Shown here piece after piece: positions 7,948 through 15,978 of a stretch of 64,000 nt of DNA (positions are counted from its first letter, which is position 1; the number at the start of each line of letters is the position of its first letter). Origin of the DNA: Terriglobia bacterium (GTDB taxonomy: Bacteria > Acidobacteriota > Terriglobia > Bryobacterales > Bryobacteraceae); NCBI GenBank assembly GCA_025363475.1, contig JANYDS010000023.1:62001-126000 (forward strand). The letters run 5' to 3'. The position numbers and the translations under genes were made by a program. The notes beneath the pieces were generated by a model. That model ran no database searches and was not told the origin of the DNA. It worked only from the letters and a program-made list of their open reading frames with translations.

Positions 7948-9636
7948 TCAACCGCGCCTCGATTCCGTGTCGGCTATCCAGGTACGGAGCACGTTGGTCG
8001 CATTGGTGGCATCACTGGCAACCGATTCGCGGAGGTGTTTCACCAGTACATCGGATTTGCGCGAACCCTCGGGCATCTTGATGCGGCTGAGTGTTTCGGC
8101 TTCCAGCCTTGACTGGCGGCTCTCATTGGCGGCAAGCTGATCTTCAACAGTCCCCAAAACGGAGCCCTCGATCGTTTGCCCCGCCTTTACCAGTGCGCCT
8201 GCGGCAAGGGCCGGAGGTGCTGTATTCACGGCAGTGGCTGGGGGGGCCTGCTTGCCCAATCGCAGGAATACAAACACAAGAGCTGCGAGTAAAAATACGG
8301 CAGCCGCCCCGCCCGCGATCACTCCGGGTTGCTTGAAGTTGAAAGGCACAGCCACCGGTTTGCCCGGCGGCACAACCGCCGAGGGAGGTTCCGCAGCAAC
8401 GGTGCTTTCAAATGGCAGAGTTTCGACGGTGATCTGGTCACCACGCTGTTCGGTAAAGCCCGTGATGCCGGCAATGATGTCGTGAACGCCCTTCAGCGTT
8501 TCGGCCCCGGGGGGGACAAGAGTCTTTTTTGCGGCGGGCCCTATGCCTTGCCAGAGAACGGTCTGGTCGAGCAAAATCGCGGTGGAAATGCGGCGAACCG
8601 AACCCTTGGGCTGGACTGTTTTGCGAACGGTGCGGCTGGGCTGATACGCAGTATTTTCGGTGCGCCGTACAAGGCCGGTTCCTGTGCCAGCGGTGCGGAC
8701 GGGCGGGCGGGGCAGGTTGGATGCTGCACCCGGCGCACCCCCGGCGGAGAGGCCTCCGCTCGATTCTTCGGTGGATTGCGTGGTGAGAATCGCGACTTTA
8801 TCGCCATCGACAATTTCTTCGCTTTGCTCCGAGCTGGAGAAATCGCAATCCACATTGACACTGGCCCGAAAACGGTCCGGACCGAGCAACGGCCCGAGTG
8901 CGAGGTTGATCTTGGTCAGCAGTTCGGATTCGACCTGGCGGCGGTATTCAAGATTGGTTTCCGCCAGAGCGGCGTCGTTGTCTCCGGCGGCGCGGGGGCG
9001 ATTGAGCAGATGTCCGCCGGAATCGATAATGGCGACGGATTCGGGACCCAGTCCATCCACGGCACCGGCTACAAGGTTTGCTACCGCGTTGACGCTTCCC
9101 TGCCTGAGTTCGGCGTTGCGTTTAAGTTTGAGAACGACTGTGGCTTTCGATGGCTGACGAGCGTCGAGGAAGACGGATTCTTTGGCGAAGGTAATGTGAA
9201 TGCGCGCTTGTTCCACCTCAGACAGCGTGGCTACGGTGCGTTCCAGTTCACCCTCAAGCGCACGGCGGTAATTTACCTGCTCGGCGAAATCGCTGGCCCC
9301 GAGATTGTTGCGGTCGAAAATCTCAAACCCGATACGCCCGGTTTTGGGCAGGCCGGCACCTGCCAGGGCGAGACGCGCGTCGGCAATCCGGTCGGCGGGG
9401 ACGAGGACGCTGGCGCCTGTTTCATCGAGCTTGTATTCGATTCCTGCCTCGCGAATTTTCTGCACCACAACTGACGCGTCTTCCGGGGCGAGGCCGCTGT
9501 ACAGTGTCCGGAACCCGCTGTCATGCTTCCACCGGGCGAAGCCATACGCGGCGGCGATGAGCAGCGCGGGGATGAGGACGAGGGATATCTGCTGAGCGCG
9601 ACTGAGGGACGCCCAGATTCTTGCAATTTGATGCAT
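7948..9636 (-). CDS. fliF: Flagellar MS-ring protein FliF
   Basis: 562 aa, typical length. The N-terminal membrane helix is at about 18-36 (SLVLIPALLIAAAYGFA), followed by a YscJ-like ring-building domain (LYSGLAPEDASVVVQKIREA). A long periplasmic region includes EYRRQVESELLTKINLALGPLLG and a low-complexity loop, then a second membrane helix at about 440-460 (VIAGGAAAVFLLAALVFVFL). The cytoplasmic C-terminal FliG-binding tail ends in VLRTWIADTESRRG. It forms the MS ring that houses the export gate. A 20-bp perfect palindrome lies about 34 bp upstream of the start. Confidence 0.97.
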   Translation of the reverse strand: MHQIARIWASLSRAQQISLVLIPALLIAAAYGFARWKHDSGFRTLYSGLAPEDASVVVQKIREAGIEYKLDETGASVLVPADRIADARLALAGAGLPKTGRIGFEIFDRNNLGASDFAEQVNYRRALEGELERTVATLSEVEQARIHITFAKESVFLDARQPSKATVVLKLKRNAELRQGSVNAVANLVAGAVDGLGPESVAIIDSGGHLLNRPRAAGDNDAALAETNLEYRRQVESELLTKINLALGPLLGPDRFRASVNVDCDFSSSEQSEEIVDGDKVAILTTQSTEESSGGLSAGGAPGAASNLPRPPVRTAGTGTGLVRRTENTAYQPSRTVRKTVQPKGSVRRISTAILLDQTVLWQGIGPAAKKTLVPPGAETLKGVHDIIAGITGFTEQRGDQITVETLPFESTVAAEPPSAVVPPGKPVAVPFNFKQPGVIAGGAAAVFLLAALVFVFLRLGKQAPPATAVNTAPPALAAGALVKAGQTIEGSVLGTVEDQLAANESRQSRLEAETLSRIKMPEGSRKSDVLVKHLRESVASDATNATNVLRTWIADTESRRG

Positions 9637-9669
9637 GATTATTATGCCGGAGGGCTGGCTTCTTTTGGC

Positions 9670-9689
9670 GAACCAATAGCTATTGGTTC
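9670..9689. promoter_or_regulatory. 20-bp perfect palindrome between fliE and fliF
   Basis: GAACCAATAG followed directly by its complement CTATTGGTTC, with no loop and 20 of 20 bases symmetrical. The lack of a loop favours a DNA-binding site over an RNA hairpin. It lies in the 58-bp fliE-fliF gap. The binding factor is unknown. Confidence 0.5.
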
Positions 9690-9694
9690 TTGCG

Positions 9695-9991
9695 CTACAT
9701 CGGCATCTTCATAATTTCCTGGTAGGCCTGGACGAACTTATTTCTCACCTGCTGGAATAATTCCATGGAAAGTTCGGCACGCTGCGAGGCGAGCGCCACG
9801 TCGTGAACGTCGCCTTTGCCACCGCCAAGCAGGTCGAGGGCTGCGGAATGCGCACTGCTTTGCAGGGTTTGTACCTGATTGATGGCAGAGCCGAGCGCAT
9901 CGGCGAAGCCTCCGGTGGCAGGGGGGCCGGCGATGACGGGTGACGCGAGTTCGGGGATCTGGATGGGTCGGGGGGCCAGGTTTACGTGCAT
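9695..9991 (-). CDS. fliE: Flagellar hook-basal body protein FliE
   Basis: 98 aa. The C-terminal half has the FliE signature (FADALGSAINQVQTLQSSAH and then DVHDVALASQRAELSMELFQ ... RNKFVQAYQEIMKMPM). FliE joins the MS ring to the proximal rod and is the first rod protein exported. It lies 3 nt after flgC in a flgB-flgC-fliE-fliF order that matches many bacteria. Length is normal. Confidence 0.95.
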   Translation of the reverse strand: MHVNLAPRPIQIPELASPVIAGPPATGGFADALGSAINQVQTLQSSAHSAALDLLGGGKGDVHDVALASQRAELSMELFQQVRNKFVQAYQEIMKMPM

Positions 9992-9994
9992 GGC

Positions 9995-10429
9995 TTATCT
10001 GAAAATTTCGATGGATTTGGCGATCATTTCTTTGACTGCGGTGATGGCTGCGACGTTGGCCTGGTAGCCGCGCGATGCACTCATGAGATCCACCATTTCT
10101 TCGGCGGGATTGATGCGGGGGAAGCCGACGTAACCCTGAGGGTCCGCATCGGGATGGCCGGGCAGATAGCGCCGCTCGGGGTCACGTTCATCGACGGCGA
10201 TTTCAGAGATGGAAACACCTTCATGCTGCCCGGCGGCGAGTGACATGAAATCCGCGAACGAATTGCCGGCGGGCGCGGTGGTGAAGACGGTATCTTTTCG
10301 TTTATAGGGGCCGCCAGCCGGGGTGCGGGTGGTGTCAGCATTGGCGAGGTTTTCGGTGATGATTTCGGCGCGCGTTCGCTGGGCCCGCATACCGGTGGCA
10401 CTGACTGCGATAGCGCTGAATAAGCTCAT
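9995..10429 (-). CDS. flgC: Flagellar proximal rod protein FlgC
   Basis: 144 aa from the ATG at 10429. The frame extends further upstream, but MSLFSAIAVSATGMRAQRTR is the canonical FlgC start and overlaps the flgB stop by 4 nt (ATGA). It has the N-terminal rod motif (ENLANADTTRTPAGGPYKRK) and the C-terminal motif (VDLMSASRGYQANVAAITAV) shared by all axial rod and hook proteins. It is exported without a cleaved signal and builds the proximal rod with FlgB and FlgF. Confidence 0.96.
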   Translation of the reverse strand: MSLFSAIAVSATGMRAQRTRAEIITENLANADTTRTPAGGPYKRKDTVFTTAPAGNSFADFMSLAAGQHEGVSISEIAVDERDPERRYLPGHPDADPQGYVGFPRINPAEEMVDLMSASRGYQANVAAITAVKEMIAKSIEIFR

Positions 10430-10776
10430 GCACGTCCTTCTTCGATGGCGGAACGAATGCCTTTGATTTCGCCGCGAATCATCTGGCTGGCGAGGGTGAA
10501 TTTGAGGGTGGTCTCCGCGAGCATGCGTGCTTCGCGGTCCATGCTGACGTTGTTGCCGTCGTTGCGGACGACAAGATCGGGGGAATCCACCTGATCTGTC
10601 TGGAAGAGGGTCTGAGCGCGCCCGAAGGCATCGGAGAAACTGCCCGGAGTTGAGATGTCGCGGGTTTTGTAGCCGGGTGTATCCGCATTGGCGATGTTGG
10701 AGGCGATTATTTCCTGGCGCCGGGAGAGGAAACCGAGAACGCGTCCGAATTCGAGGCCGACCTGATCGAGAGCCAT
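10426..10776 (-). CDS. flgB: Flagellar proximal rod protein FlgB
   Basis: 116 aa. It has the rod-protein motif ASNIANADTPGYKTRDI near residues 25-41 and a conserved C-terminal helix (LAETTLKFTLASQMIRGEIK). It is the first gene of the flgB-flgC-fliE-fliF-fliG-fliH-fliI-fliJ run. No good Shine-Dalgarno is visible before the ATG (an A-run stands there). A possible sigma-54 site lies about 20 nt upstream, which would give a very short leader. Confidence 0.95.
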   Translation of the reverse strand: MALDQVGLEFGRVLGFLSRRQEIIASNIANADTPGYKTRDISTPGSFSDAFGRAQTLFQTDQVDSPDLVVRNDGNNVSMDREARMLAETTLKFTLASQMIRGEIKGIRSAIEEGRA

Positions 10777-10796
10777 ATGTTTTTTTGAAAATCCGG

Positions 10797-10812
10797 TGCA
10801 ATCTTATCGCCG
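10797..10812 (-). promoter_or_regulatory. Possible sigma-54 promoter of the flgB operon
   Basis: The minus strand reads CGGCGATAAGATTGCA: GG and GC have the exact 10-nt gap of -24/-12 promoters, with a good TTGCA at -12. A start near 10786 leaves only about 10 nt of leader before flgB. The site overlaps one arm of the flagellin 1 downstream inverted repeat. Confidence 0.45.
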
Positions 10813-10868
10813 CATGACGGTCACGGCTCTTAGCAAGCAACTGCTTATCGGGCTGTGAACGTCATGCG
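10811..10868 (-). terminator. Long inverted repeat downstream of flagellin 1, possible terminator
   Basis: Arms 10811-10824 and 10855-10868 pair at 13 of 14 positions (CGCATGACG as the outer part), and a smaller hairpin is nested in the loop. It lies 10 nt past the flagellin 1 stop on the minus strand. There is no U-run, so it may act as a transcript-stabilising structure rather than a terminator. Confidence 0.5.
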
Positions 10869-10878
10869 ACGGCGCCTG

Positions 10879-12405
10879 CTAACCCTTGAGCAGGGAGAGC
10901 ACGGCCTGGGGAGCTGAATTTGCCTGTGCGAGTGCGGCCAGCGACGCCTGCTGGAGCACCTGAGCTTTCGTGAGATTCGCCGCTTCGGCGGCGACATCCG
11001 CGTCGCGGATTCCCGCCTGAGCCGCTGAATAGTTAGTGATCTGCGACTGGGCGAGATTGACGGCGTAGTTCAGTTTGTTGATGCCGGCGCCGACGGTACC
11101 CTGCACCAGGCCGATGTTGTTGACGGCGGTCGCAAGCAGCGCCAGTGCCGAAATCGCACTGCCCGTGTTTGAGGCCCCGGCGGCAGGGGCGGTTACGGTG
11201 AGTGCACCCGTGGCACCGAACAGGTTACCCGCGCCGCCGCCGGAACCAGCCGTGAAGGCAGTTTCATTGACGCTAAAGACGTTGGAACTCTGGAAAGAAA
11301 TATTGGCACCGGCTGGGTTTTTGACGGCGCTAATACCGGTGCCGGCCAGGGCGGTGTTCAGCGTCGCGAGCGCTTGGGTCAGCGTGCCGGCATTCGTGTC
11401 GTTGAGCGTTATGGTTTTGGTAGCACCGGCGTTTTGGAAAACGATGCTTTCCGTGGTCGCCACGCCACCGCCGAGTGTGAAGGGTACGAACGCACCACCT
11501 GCAGCGGTTGAGCTGTCGAGGTTGTAGTTTGCCGTGTTAACCGCAGTGGCAGCGGCTGTTGCTGCTGCGTTGCCTGCGCTGGCAGCCCCGGCCGTGAGGG
11601 TAAAGGCAGTACTGCCGCCGAACTGCAGGACTCCGGCACTCGAAATGGAGGCGCTGATGCCATAGGCGGAGAGGGAATTGTTGAGACTGCTGATGACCTG
11701 CGTCCCGCTCAGGCCGCTGCTGCCGCCGGTTACACCCACCGCAACATCCGTATTACCGGTACTGGTGGCGATATGGAATGTGAAGGTTTGCGTGCCGCTG
11801 ACCAGGAAGGAAATAGCGGAGTCGTCGAGGCGTACCGTGTTGCCTGCGAGTGCCGCACCTCCGCCCTGCACGCTGGTGGTGCTGATGCCCAGACCCGCGG
11901 TATCGACAGCGTTGTTGGAACCACCAAGATCGACCGAAACTTGGGCGTTGGCGGAATTGCTGCCACCTCCCGTATACGTGACGAGGGTGGTATTGAAAGT
12001 GCCGCCTGTGTTCAGCAGGACGTTCGATGCCTGCCGGTTGACCTCTGTCAGCAGACCCTGGTATTCGTTGTTGAGTGTGGTGCGATTTCCGGTGAAAGTT
12101 GAAGAGGCCGATTCGGTGGCCAGCGTGCGCAGGCGGTCTATAATGTGGGAAATATTATTTAGTCCGCCATCAATAATTTGCAGCGCGCTGACACCGTTGT
12201 TGGCGTTGAGCACGCCTTGTGTCAGCTCGGCCGTGTCGCCCCTGTATTTGTTGGCGACGGCTAGGCCGGCGGCGTCGTCGGCCGAGGAATTGATCCGATA
12301 ACCCGACGAAAGCTGATTGATTGTGTTGCTTTGAAATGCCGTGTTCGTGCGGATATTGTTTTGGGCGACGAGCGAGGCGACGTTGGTTTGGATTGAGAGC
12401 GACAT
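10879..12405 (-). CDS. fliC: Flagellin 1
   Basis: 508 aa. The N-terminal D0/D1 domain has the flagellin signature (SIQTNVASLVAQNNIRTN, then INSSADDAAGLAVANKYRGD), as does the C-terminal D1/D0 helix (YSAAQAGIRDADVAAEAANL, ending QANSAPQAVLSLLKG). The middle (about 140-400) is Ala/Thr/Ser/Gly-rich and exposed in the filament. It is a close paralogue of flagellin 2, with the same length and highly similar ends. The leader ends in AAGGACGCAAAGAATG, identical to flagellin 2. The upstream sigma-54-type promoter differs from the sigma-28 type of flagellin 2, suggesting different timing or amount. It is exported by the flagellar gate with FliS as chaperone. Confidence 0.97.
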   Translation of the reverse strand: MSLSIQTNVASLVAQNNIRTNTAFQSNTINQLSSGYRINSSADDAAGLAVANKYRGDTAELTQGVLNANNGVSALQIIDGGLNNISHIIDRLRTLATESASSTFTGNRTTLNNEYQGLLTEVNRQASNVLLNTGGTFNTTLVTYTGGGSNSANAQVSVDLGGSNNAVDTAGLGISTTSVQGGGAALAGNTVRLDDSAISFLVSGTQTFTFHIATSTGNTDVAVGVTGGSSGLSGTQVISSLNNSLSAYGISASISSAGVLQFGGSTAFTLTAGAASAGNAAATAAATAVNTANYNLDSSTAAGGAFVPFTLGGGVATTESIVFQNAGATKTITLNDTNAGTLTQALATLNTALAGTGISAVKNPAGANISFQSSNVFSVNETAFTAGSGGGAGNLFGATGALTVTAPAAGASNTGSAISALALLATAVNNIGLVQGTVGAGINKLNYAVNLAQSQITNYSAAQAGIRDADVAAEAANLTKAQVLQQASLAALAQANSAPQAVLSLLKG

Positions 12406-12480
12406 TCTTTGCGTCCTTTTATGTGAAGCCGGCCAGTCACCGTTTAACGGCTGCCGGATTCAGCGACATAAAAGAAGAGA

Positions 12481-12496
12481 TGCAAGGAATGTTCCA
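12481..12496 (-). promoter_or_regulatory. Sigma-54 promoter of flagellin 1
   Basis: The minus strand reads TGGAACATTCCTTGCA, one base from the consensus TGGCAC-N5-TTGCW, with correct GG-GC spacing. The predicted start near 12470 gives a 5' leader of about 65 nt. Confidence 0.7.
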
Positions 12497-12541
12497 AACG
12501 CAAGTTGTTGGCAGGATTGAAGTGCACAACAAGGGAGGGTG

Positions 12542-12844
12542 TCAGGATTCTGGCGGATCGCCAAAATTGTGGCGATCCCTCCGGGTTTCGCTGCCGGAGG
12601 CATTGAATATTGAGGCGGCACGCACCCGGCCGAGCCTTGCTGCTGCATGATTTCGTGCGCTTCTGGCAAGAATCAGGGTGAGCTCGAGCTGGTCGAGATG
12701 GACGGCGATTTCGCCCCGGTCCGCGGGTGTCTCTGAAGAGGCAAGAGCGGCAGCCATCTCCTGCACGACGCTCCAGTCGCCTCGTTGCAGCGCTTCGCGA
12801 AGAGTTGCGACAAGTTCCGAACATTCGGCCAGAGGCGACGGCAT
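12542..12844 (-). CDS. Small helical protein, probable FliT-like FliD chaperone
   Basis: 100 aa. The first 75 residues are predicted helical (AECSELVATLREALQRGDWS ... EIAVHLDQLELTLILARS ... NHAAARLG), the size and helix pattern of the FliT/FlgN class of export chaperones. Sequence similarity in that class is too low for a firm call. The gene begins 21 nt after fliD on the same strand, the usual place for fliT. FliT binds FliD and, in enteric bacteria, also acts on flagellar gene control. Other overlapping frames here lack such features. Confidence 0.6.
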   Translation of the reverse strand: MPSPLAECSELVATLREALQRGDWSVVQEMAAALASSETPADRGEIAVHLDQLELTLILARSARNHAAARLGRVRAASIFNASGSETRRDRHNFGDPPES

Positions 12845-12865
12845 GATGTGCTGGTCCGTTGCTAA

Positions 12866-14239
12866 CTATTTGGAAGTGCTGGAATAGCCAGTAAAGGACG
12901 CGAAAAGCCCTTTCACGTATGTGACCTGACTTTCGAGGAGGGCGATGGCCGCATCGGCTTTCGCGACTTGCGCGGTCAGATTGGTCTGGAGCTGGGTAAT
13001 GGTTTCCTGCTGGTTGGCGATTTTGGCTTTTTGCGAAGTCAGCTGCGTTGCAATGGAACTCTCGCGGGTAGGCAAGAGGCCAGTGACTGAATTTTCGACG
13101 CCGGCAATTAAATCGGTTGCTGTTTTGAGAAAGCCGCTGGTGCTGGAACCGCCGAGAGTGGTGAGAAAACCCGCGAAATCAGCGGCCGCAGCGGTTGAAA
13201 GCGCGGTTGTGTCAACGGACAAATGGCCGTTCCGTTCGACCGTGATTCCGAAGTTCGCAAGTGCATTGGCCGCCGATCCGCCGCTGTAGTTACCCAGTTG
13301 TCCCAGGACTCCAGACAGCGCTTGCAAAACACTGTCACCTTGCAGCGCGCCGGCATTCTTACCCCGCTGCGCAACAATGGCATCGCTCGCCGAATTGAAA
13401 GCCTGGGCAAAGCCACTAAATGCGGAAGCAAGCGAGGAAGAATCATGACTTATGGTGACGTTGGCCGTGCTGCCGGAAACGCTTTGACCGAGGAGCGTAA
13501 CGGTCAGCCCGGGTGAAAGCGTGACGGTGCGGGAATCGCTGCTAATGACGTTGGTTCGGTCAATTTTGTACGTGGCCAGCGACCCGGCTGTGGAGTTGTA
13601 GATCAGATCCGCGCCCAGGGAATCTGTCAAAGTGATGGCGTCAGAGCCGAGCTTGACCGCGCGAAGAGACAGACGATAGTCCGGGGCTGCAGTGGACCCG
13701 ACATTGAGAACGGTAGCCTGGGTCTGGCCGCTCAACTGCGTATTGATGGCGCTCACCAGATCCTGCAGTGAGCCCGAAGCCGGAGTCAGTGTGGTCACAG
13801 AACTTCCGATCGTCAGTGTCACGGATGGTGCACTGGTAATCCCCTGTGTTGTCACATCGGTAACTGCGGAACTACCTGGCTTGCTGAGCGCTGCGGAGAA
13901 GGAGCCGAGGCTCGTGACTTCAATGGGATAGACGCCGGGCGCAGCCGTCGATTGAATATTGGCGCTGATCACCGAGCCATCCGAAATGGAGGAACTCAGG
14001 ATTTTGGTACTAACCGCGTCCTGCAGAGAACTGACCGCGATCTGGAGTGCAGAGAAGTTTGTATCGAGACCCTGCAGCGCTGCTGAAGTCCGACTGAGGG
14101 CGTTGTATCCATTTGTCAGCGAAGTAAGCGGGAGGGAGGCAATGCCTACTGACCGGTTGAGCACCTGCTGCAGGCCGGCGGCATAGGTGCTGGTTCCCGC
14201 GAAACCCAGCGGAGCGATTGTTGATACCAAATCTGCCAT
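12866..14239 (-). CDS. fliD: Flagellar filament cap protein FliD
   Basis: 457 aa. The N-terminal FliD domain (GTSTYAAGLQQVLNRSVGIA, LTSLTNGYNALSRTSAALQG) is followed by beta-rich outer domains, and the C-terminal coiled coil (SSIATQLTSQKAKIANQQET ... ITQLQTNLTAQVAKADAAIA) ends in VTYVKGLFASFTGY. FliD forms the cap at the filament tip under which flagellin folds. It lies between the two flagellin genes, with the fliT-like gene downstream. A G+C-rich hairpin sits in its leader. Confidence 0.94.
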   Translation of the reverse strand: MADLVSTIAPLGFAGTSTYAAGLQQVLNRSVGIASLPLTSLTNGYNALSRTSAALQGLDTNFSALQIAVSSLQDAVSTKILSSSISDGSVISANIQSTAAPGVYPIEVTSLGSFSAALSKPGSSAVTDVTTQGITSAPSVTLTIGSSVTTLTPASGSLQDLVSAINTQLSGQTQATVLNVGSTAAPDYRLSLRAVKLGSDAITLTDSLGADLIYNSTAGSLATYKIDRTNVISSDSRTVTLSPGLTVTLLGQSVSGSTANVTISHDSSSLASAFSGFAQAFNSASDAIVAQRGKNAGALQGDSVLQALSGVLGQLGNYSGGSAANALANFGITVERNGHLSVDTTALSTAAAADFAGFLTTLGGSSTSGFLKTATDLIAGVENSVTGLLPTRESSIATQLTSQKAKIANQQETITQLQTNLTAQVAKADAAIALLESQVTYVKGLFASFTGYSSTSK

Positions 14240-14252
14240 TTAATTTGTGATT

Positions 14253-14279
14253 CGGGGGAACCGGCTGCCCGGCCCCCCG
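14253..14279 (-). terminator. G+C-rich hairpin between flagellin 2 and fliD
   Basis: Six G-C/C-G pairs, a small bulge, then four more pairs (CCGG with CCGG) around a CTGC loop. It follows the flagellin 2 stop by about 50 nt and precedes the fliD ATG by about 13 nt. There is no U-run, so it may reduce read-through or restrict fliD translation. Confidence 0.4.
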
Positions 14280-14329
14280 TTTGCTGCCTCTATTTAGTTA
14301 CGGCTGCCAGGTTACCCCGGCGGGTTTCG

Positions 14330-15856
14330 TTATCCTCTCAGGAGCGCAAGTACCGCCTGCGGAGCGGAATTTGCCTGTGCCAGCGCAGCGAGTGAAGCCT
14401 GCTGGAGCACCTGCGCTTTGGTAAGGTTCGCCGCTTGTGCCGCCACATCAGCATCGCGAATACCTGCTTGCGCCGCTGAATAGTTGGTGATCTGCGACTG
14501 AGCCAGATTGGAGGCGTAGTTGAGTTTGTTAATGCCACCACCGACCGTGCCCTGAACAAGACCAAGGTTGGTAACTGCCGCAGCAAGCAGCGCCAGCGCT
14601 GAAATCGCGCTTCCGGTATTGGACGCACCTGCAGCCGGCCCGGCCACCGTGACTGCGCCGGTTGCACCGAACAGGTTCCCGGCACCACCACCAGAGCCGG
14701 CGGTAAATGCCGTTTCGTTGACACTAAATGCATTGGAGCTTTGAAACGAAATATTGTTTCCGTTAGCAGTCTTCACCGCGTTGATTCCAGTTCCAGCCAG
14801 CGCCGTGTTCAATGTAGAGAGCGCCTGGGTCAAACTGCCGGCGTTCGTATCATTCAACGAAATGGTCTTGGTTGCTCCGGCGTTTTGGAACACAACCGTC
14901 TCCGCTGTCGCCACACCACCACCCAGGGTGAAGGCAACAAACGCACCACCTGCTCCTATGGAACTGTCCAGATTGTGGTTCGCTGTATTTACGGCCGTCG
15001 AAGCATTCGTTGCCACGGCATTGCCCGCGCTGGCGGCACCGACCGTAGCGGTGAAGGCTGTACTGCCACCAAACTGGAGGACACCCGCACTCGAAATGGA
15101 TGAACTGATACCGTAAGCCGAGAGAGAGTTATTGAGACTGCTGATCGCCTGTGTCCCGGTCAATCCGCTGCTGCCACCCGTGACGGCAACAGTCACATCC
15201 GAATTGCCGGTGCTGGTTGCGATGTGAAACGTAAAGTTCTGCGTACCGCTCGTCACGAATGAAGTCGCTGTGTTGTCCAGACGCACGATGTTACCGGTTA
15301 AGCCGGTTCCGCCGCCCTGCACACTGGTCGTGCTGATGCCAAGCCCCGCCGAATCAACCGCGTTGTTCGCCCCGCTCAAATCCACCGAGACCTGCGCATT
15401 GGCAGTATTGCTGCCGCCGCCCGTATAGGTAACCAGGTTGGTGTTGTAGGTGCCACCAGTATCGAGATGGACGTTGGACGCCTGGCGGTTGATTTCCGTC
15501 AACAACCCCTGGTATTCATTATTTAGAGTGGTTCTGTTCCCCGTGAAGGTCGAGGACGCGGATTCCGTCGCAAGTGTCCGGAGACGGTCAACGATGTTGG
15601 AGATGTTATTCAGTCCGCCATCAATGATCTGGAGTGCCGCGACACCGTTGCCAGCGTTTTGCACGCCCTGCGTGAGTTCTGCGGTATCACCCCGGTACTT
15701 GTTGGCAACGGCGAGGCCCGCCGCGTCGTCCGCAGACGAATTGATCCGGAAGCCTGAAGAAAGCTGCTGAATCGTATTGGCCTGAAATGCACTGTTGGTG
15801 CGGATGTTGTTCTGTGCGACAAGTGAAGCTACGTTGGTTTGAATCGATAACGACAT
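14330..15856 (-). CDS. fliC: Flagellin 2
   Basis: 508 aa, the same length as flagellin 1. The N-terminal D0/D1 (INSSADDAAGLAVANKYRGD) and C-terminal D0 motifs (QANSAPQAVLALLRG) are nearly identical to flagellin 1, with many substitutions in the central surface domain. A filament built from two flagellins is likely. The gene lies directly downstream of fliW-csrA. Its leader carries AAGGACGCAAAGAATG, in which the Shine-Dalgarno includes a GGA that CsrA could bind. A sigma-28-type promoter overlaps the end of csrA. Codon use is smoother and richer in C/G third positions than in flagellin 1. Confidence 0.97.
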   Translation of the reverse strand: MSLSIQTNVASLVAQNNIRTNSAFQANTIQQLSSGFRINSSADDAAGLAVANKYRGDTAELTQGVQNAGNGVAALQIIDGGLNNISNIVDRLRTLATESASSTFTGNRTTLNNEYQGLLTEINRQASNVHLDTGGTYNTNLVTYTGGGSNTANAQVSVDLSGANNAVDSAGLGISTTSVQGGGTGLTGNIVRLDNTATSFVTSGTQNFTFHIATSTGNSDVTVAVTGGSSGLTGTQAISSLNNSLSAYGISSSISSAGVLQFGGSTAFTATVGAASAGNAVATNASTAVNTANHNLDSSIGAGGAFVAFTLGGGVATAETVVFQNAGATKTISLNDTNAGSLTQALSTLNTALAGTGINAVKTANGNNISFQSSNAFSVNETAFTAGSGGGAGNLFGATGAVTVAGPAAGASNTGSAISALALLAAAVTNLGLVQGTVGGGINKLNYASNLAQSQITNYSAAQAGIRDADVAAQAANLTKAQVLQQASLAALAQANSAPQAVLALLRG

Positions 15857-15950
15857 TCTTTGCGTCCTTAGCCTGATACGTACCCGTCATCATGCCGGGC
15901 CTGGGTTCTCGCGATCACTCGCAATGCCCTGTGTATCTTTCTCACTTGTC

Positions 15951-15978
15951 TTATCGGCTGCTTGGCCGGGTAGCTTTA
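15951..15978 (-). promoter_or_regulatory. Sigma-28 (FliA-type) promoter of flagellin 2
   Basis: On the minus strand, CCTAAA, a 16-nt spacer, then a perfect GCCGATAA. The predicted leader is about 88 nt. The -35 element overlaps the csrA stop codon. The same TAAA-N16-GCCGATAN layout occurs before cheX and the second cheY. Confidence 0.8.

Noticed and set aside
12444-12824. 126-aa minus-strand frame overlapping the fliT-like gene
   Set aside because: Arg/Ser/Cys-rich and without helix pattern; the overlapping 100-aa frame fits an export chaperone and the operon spacing.
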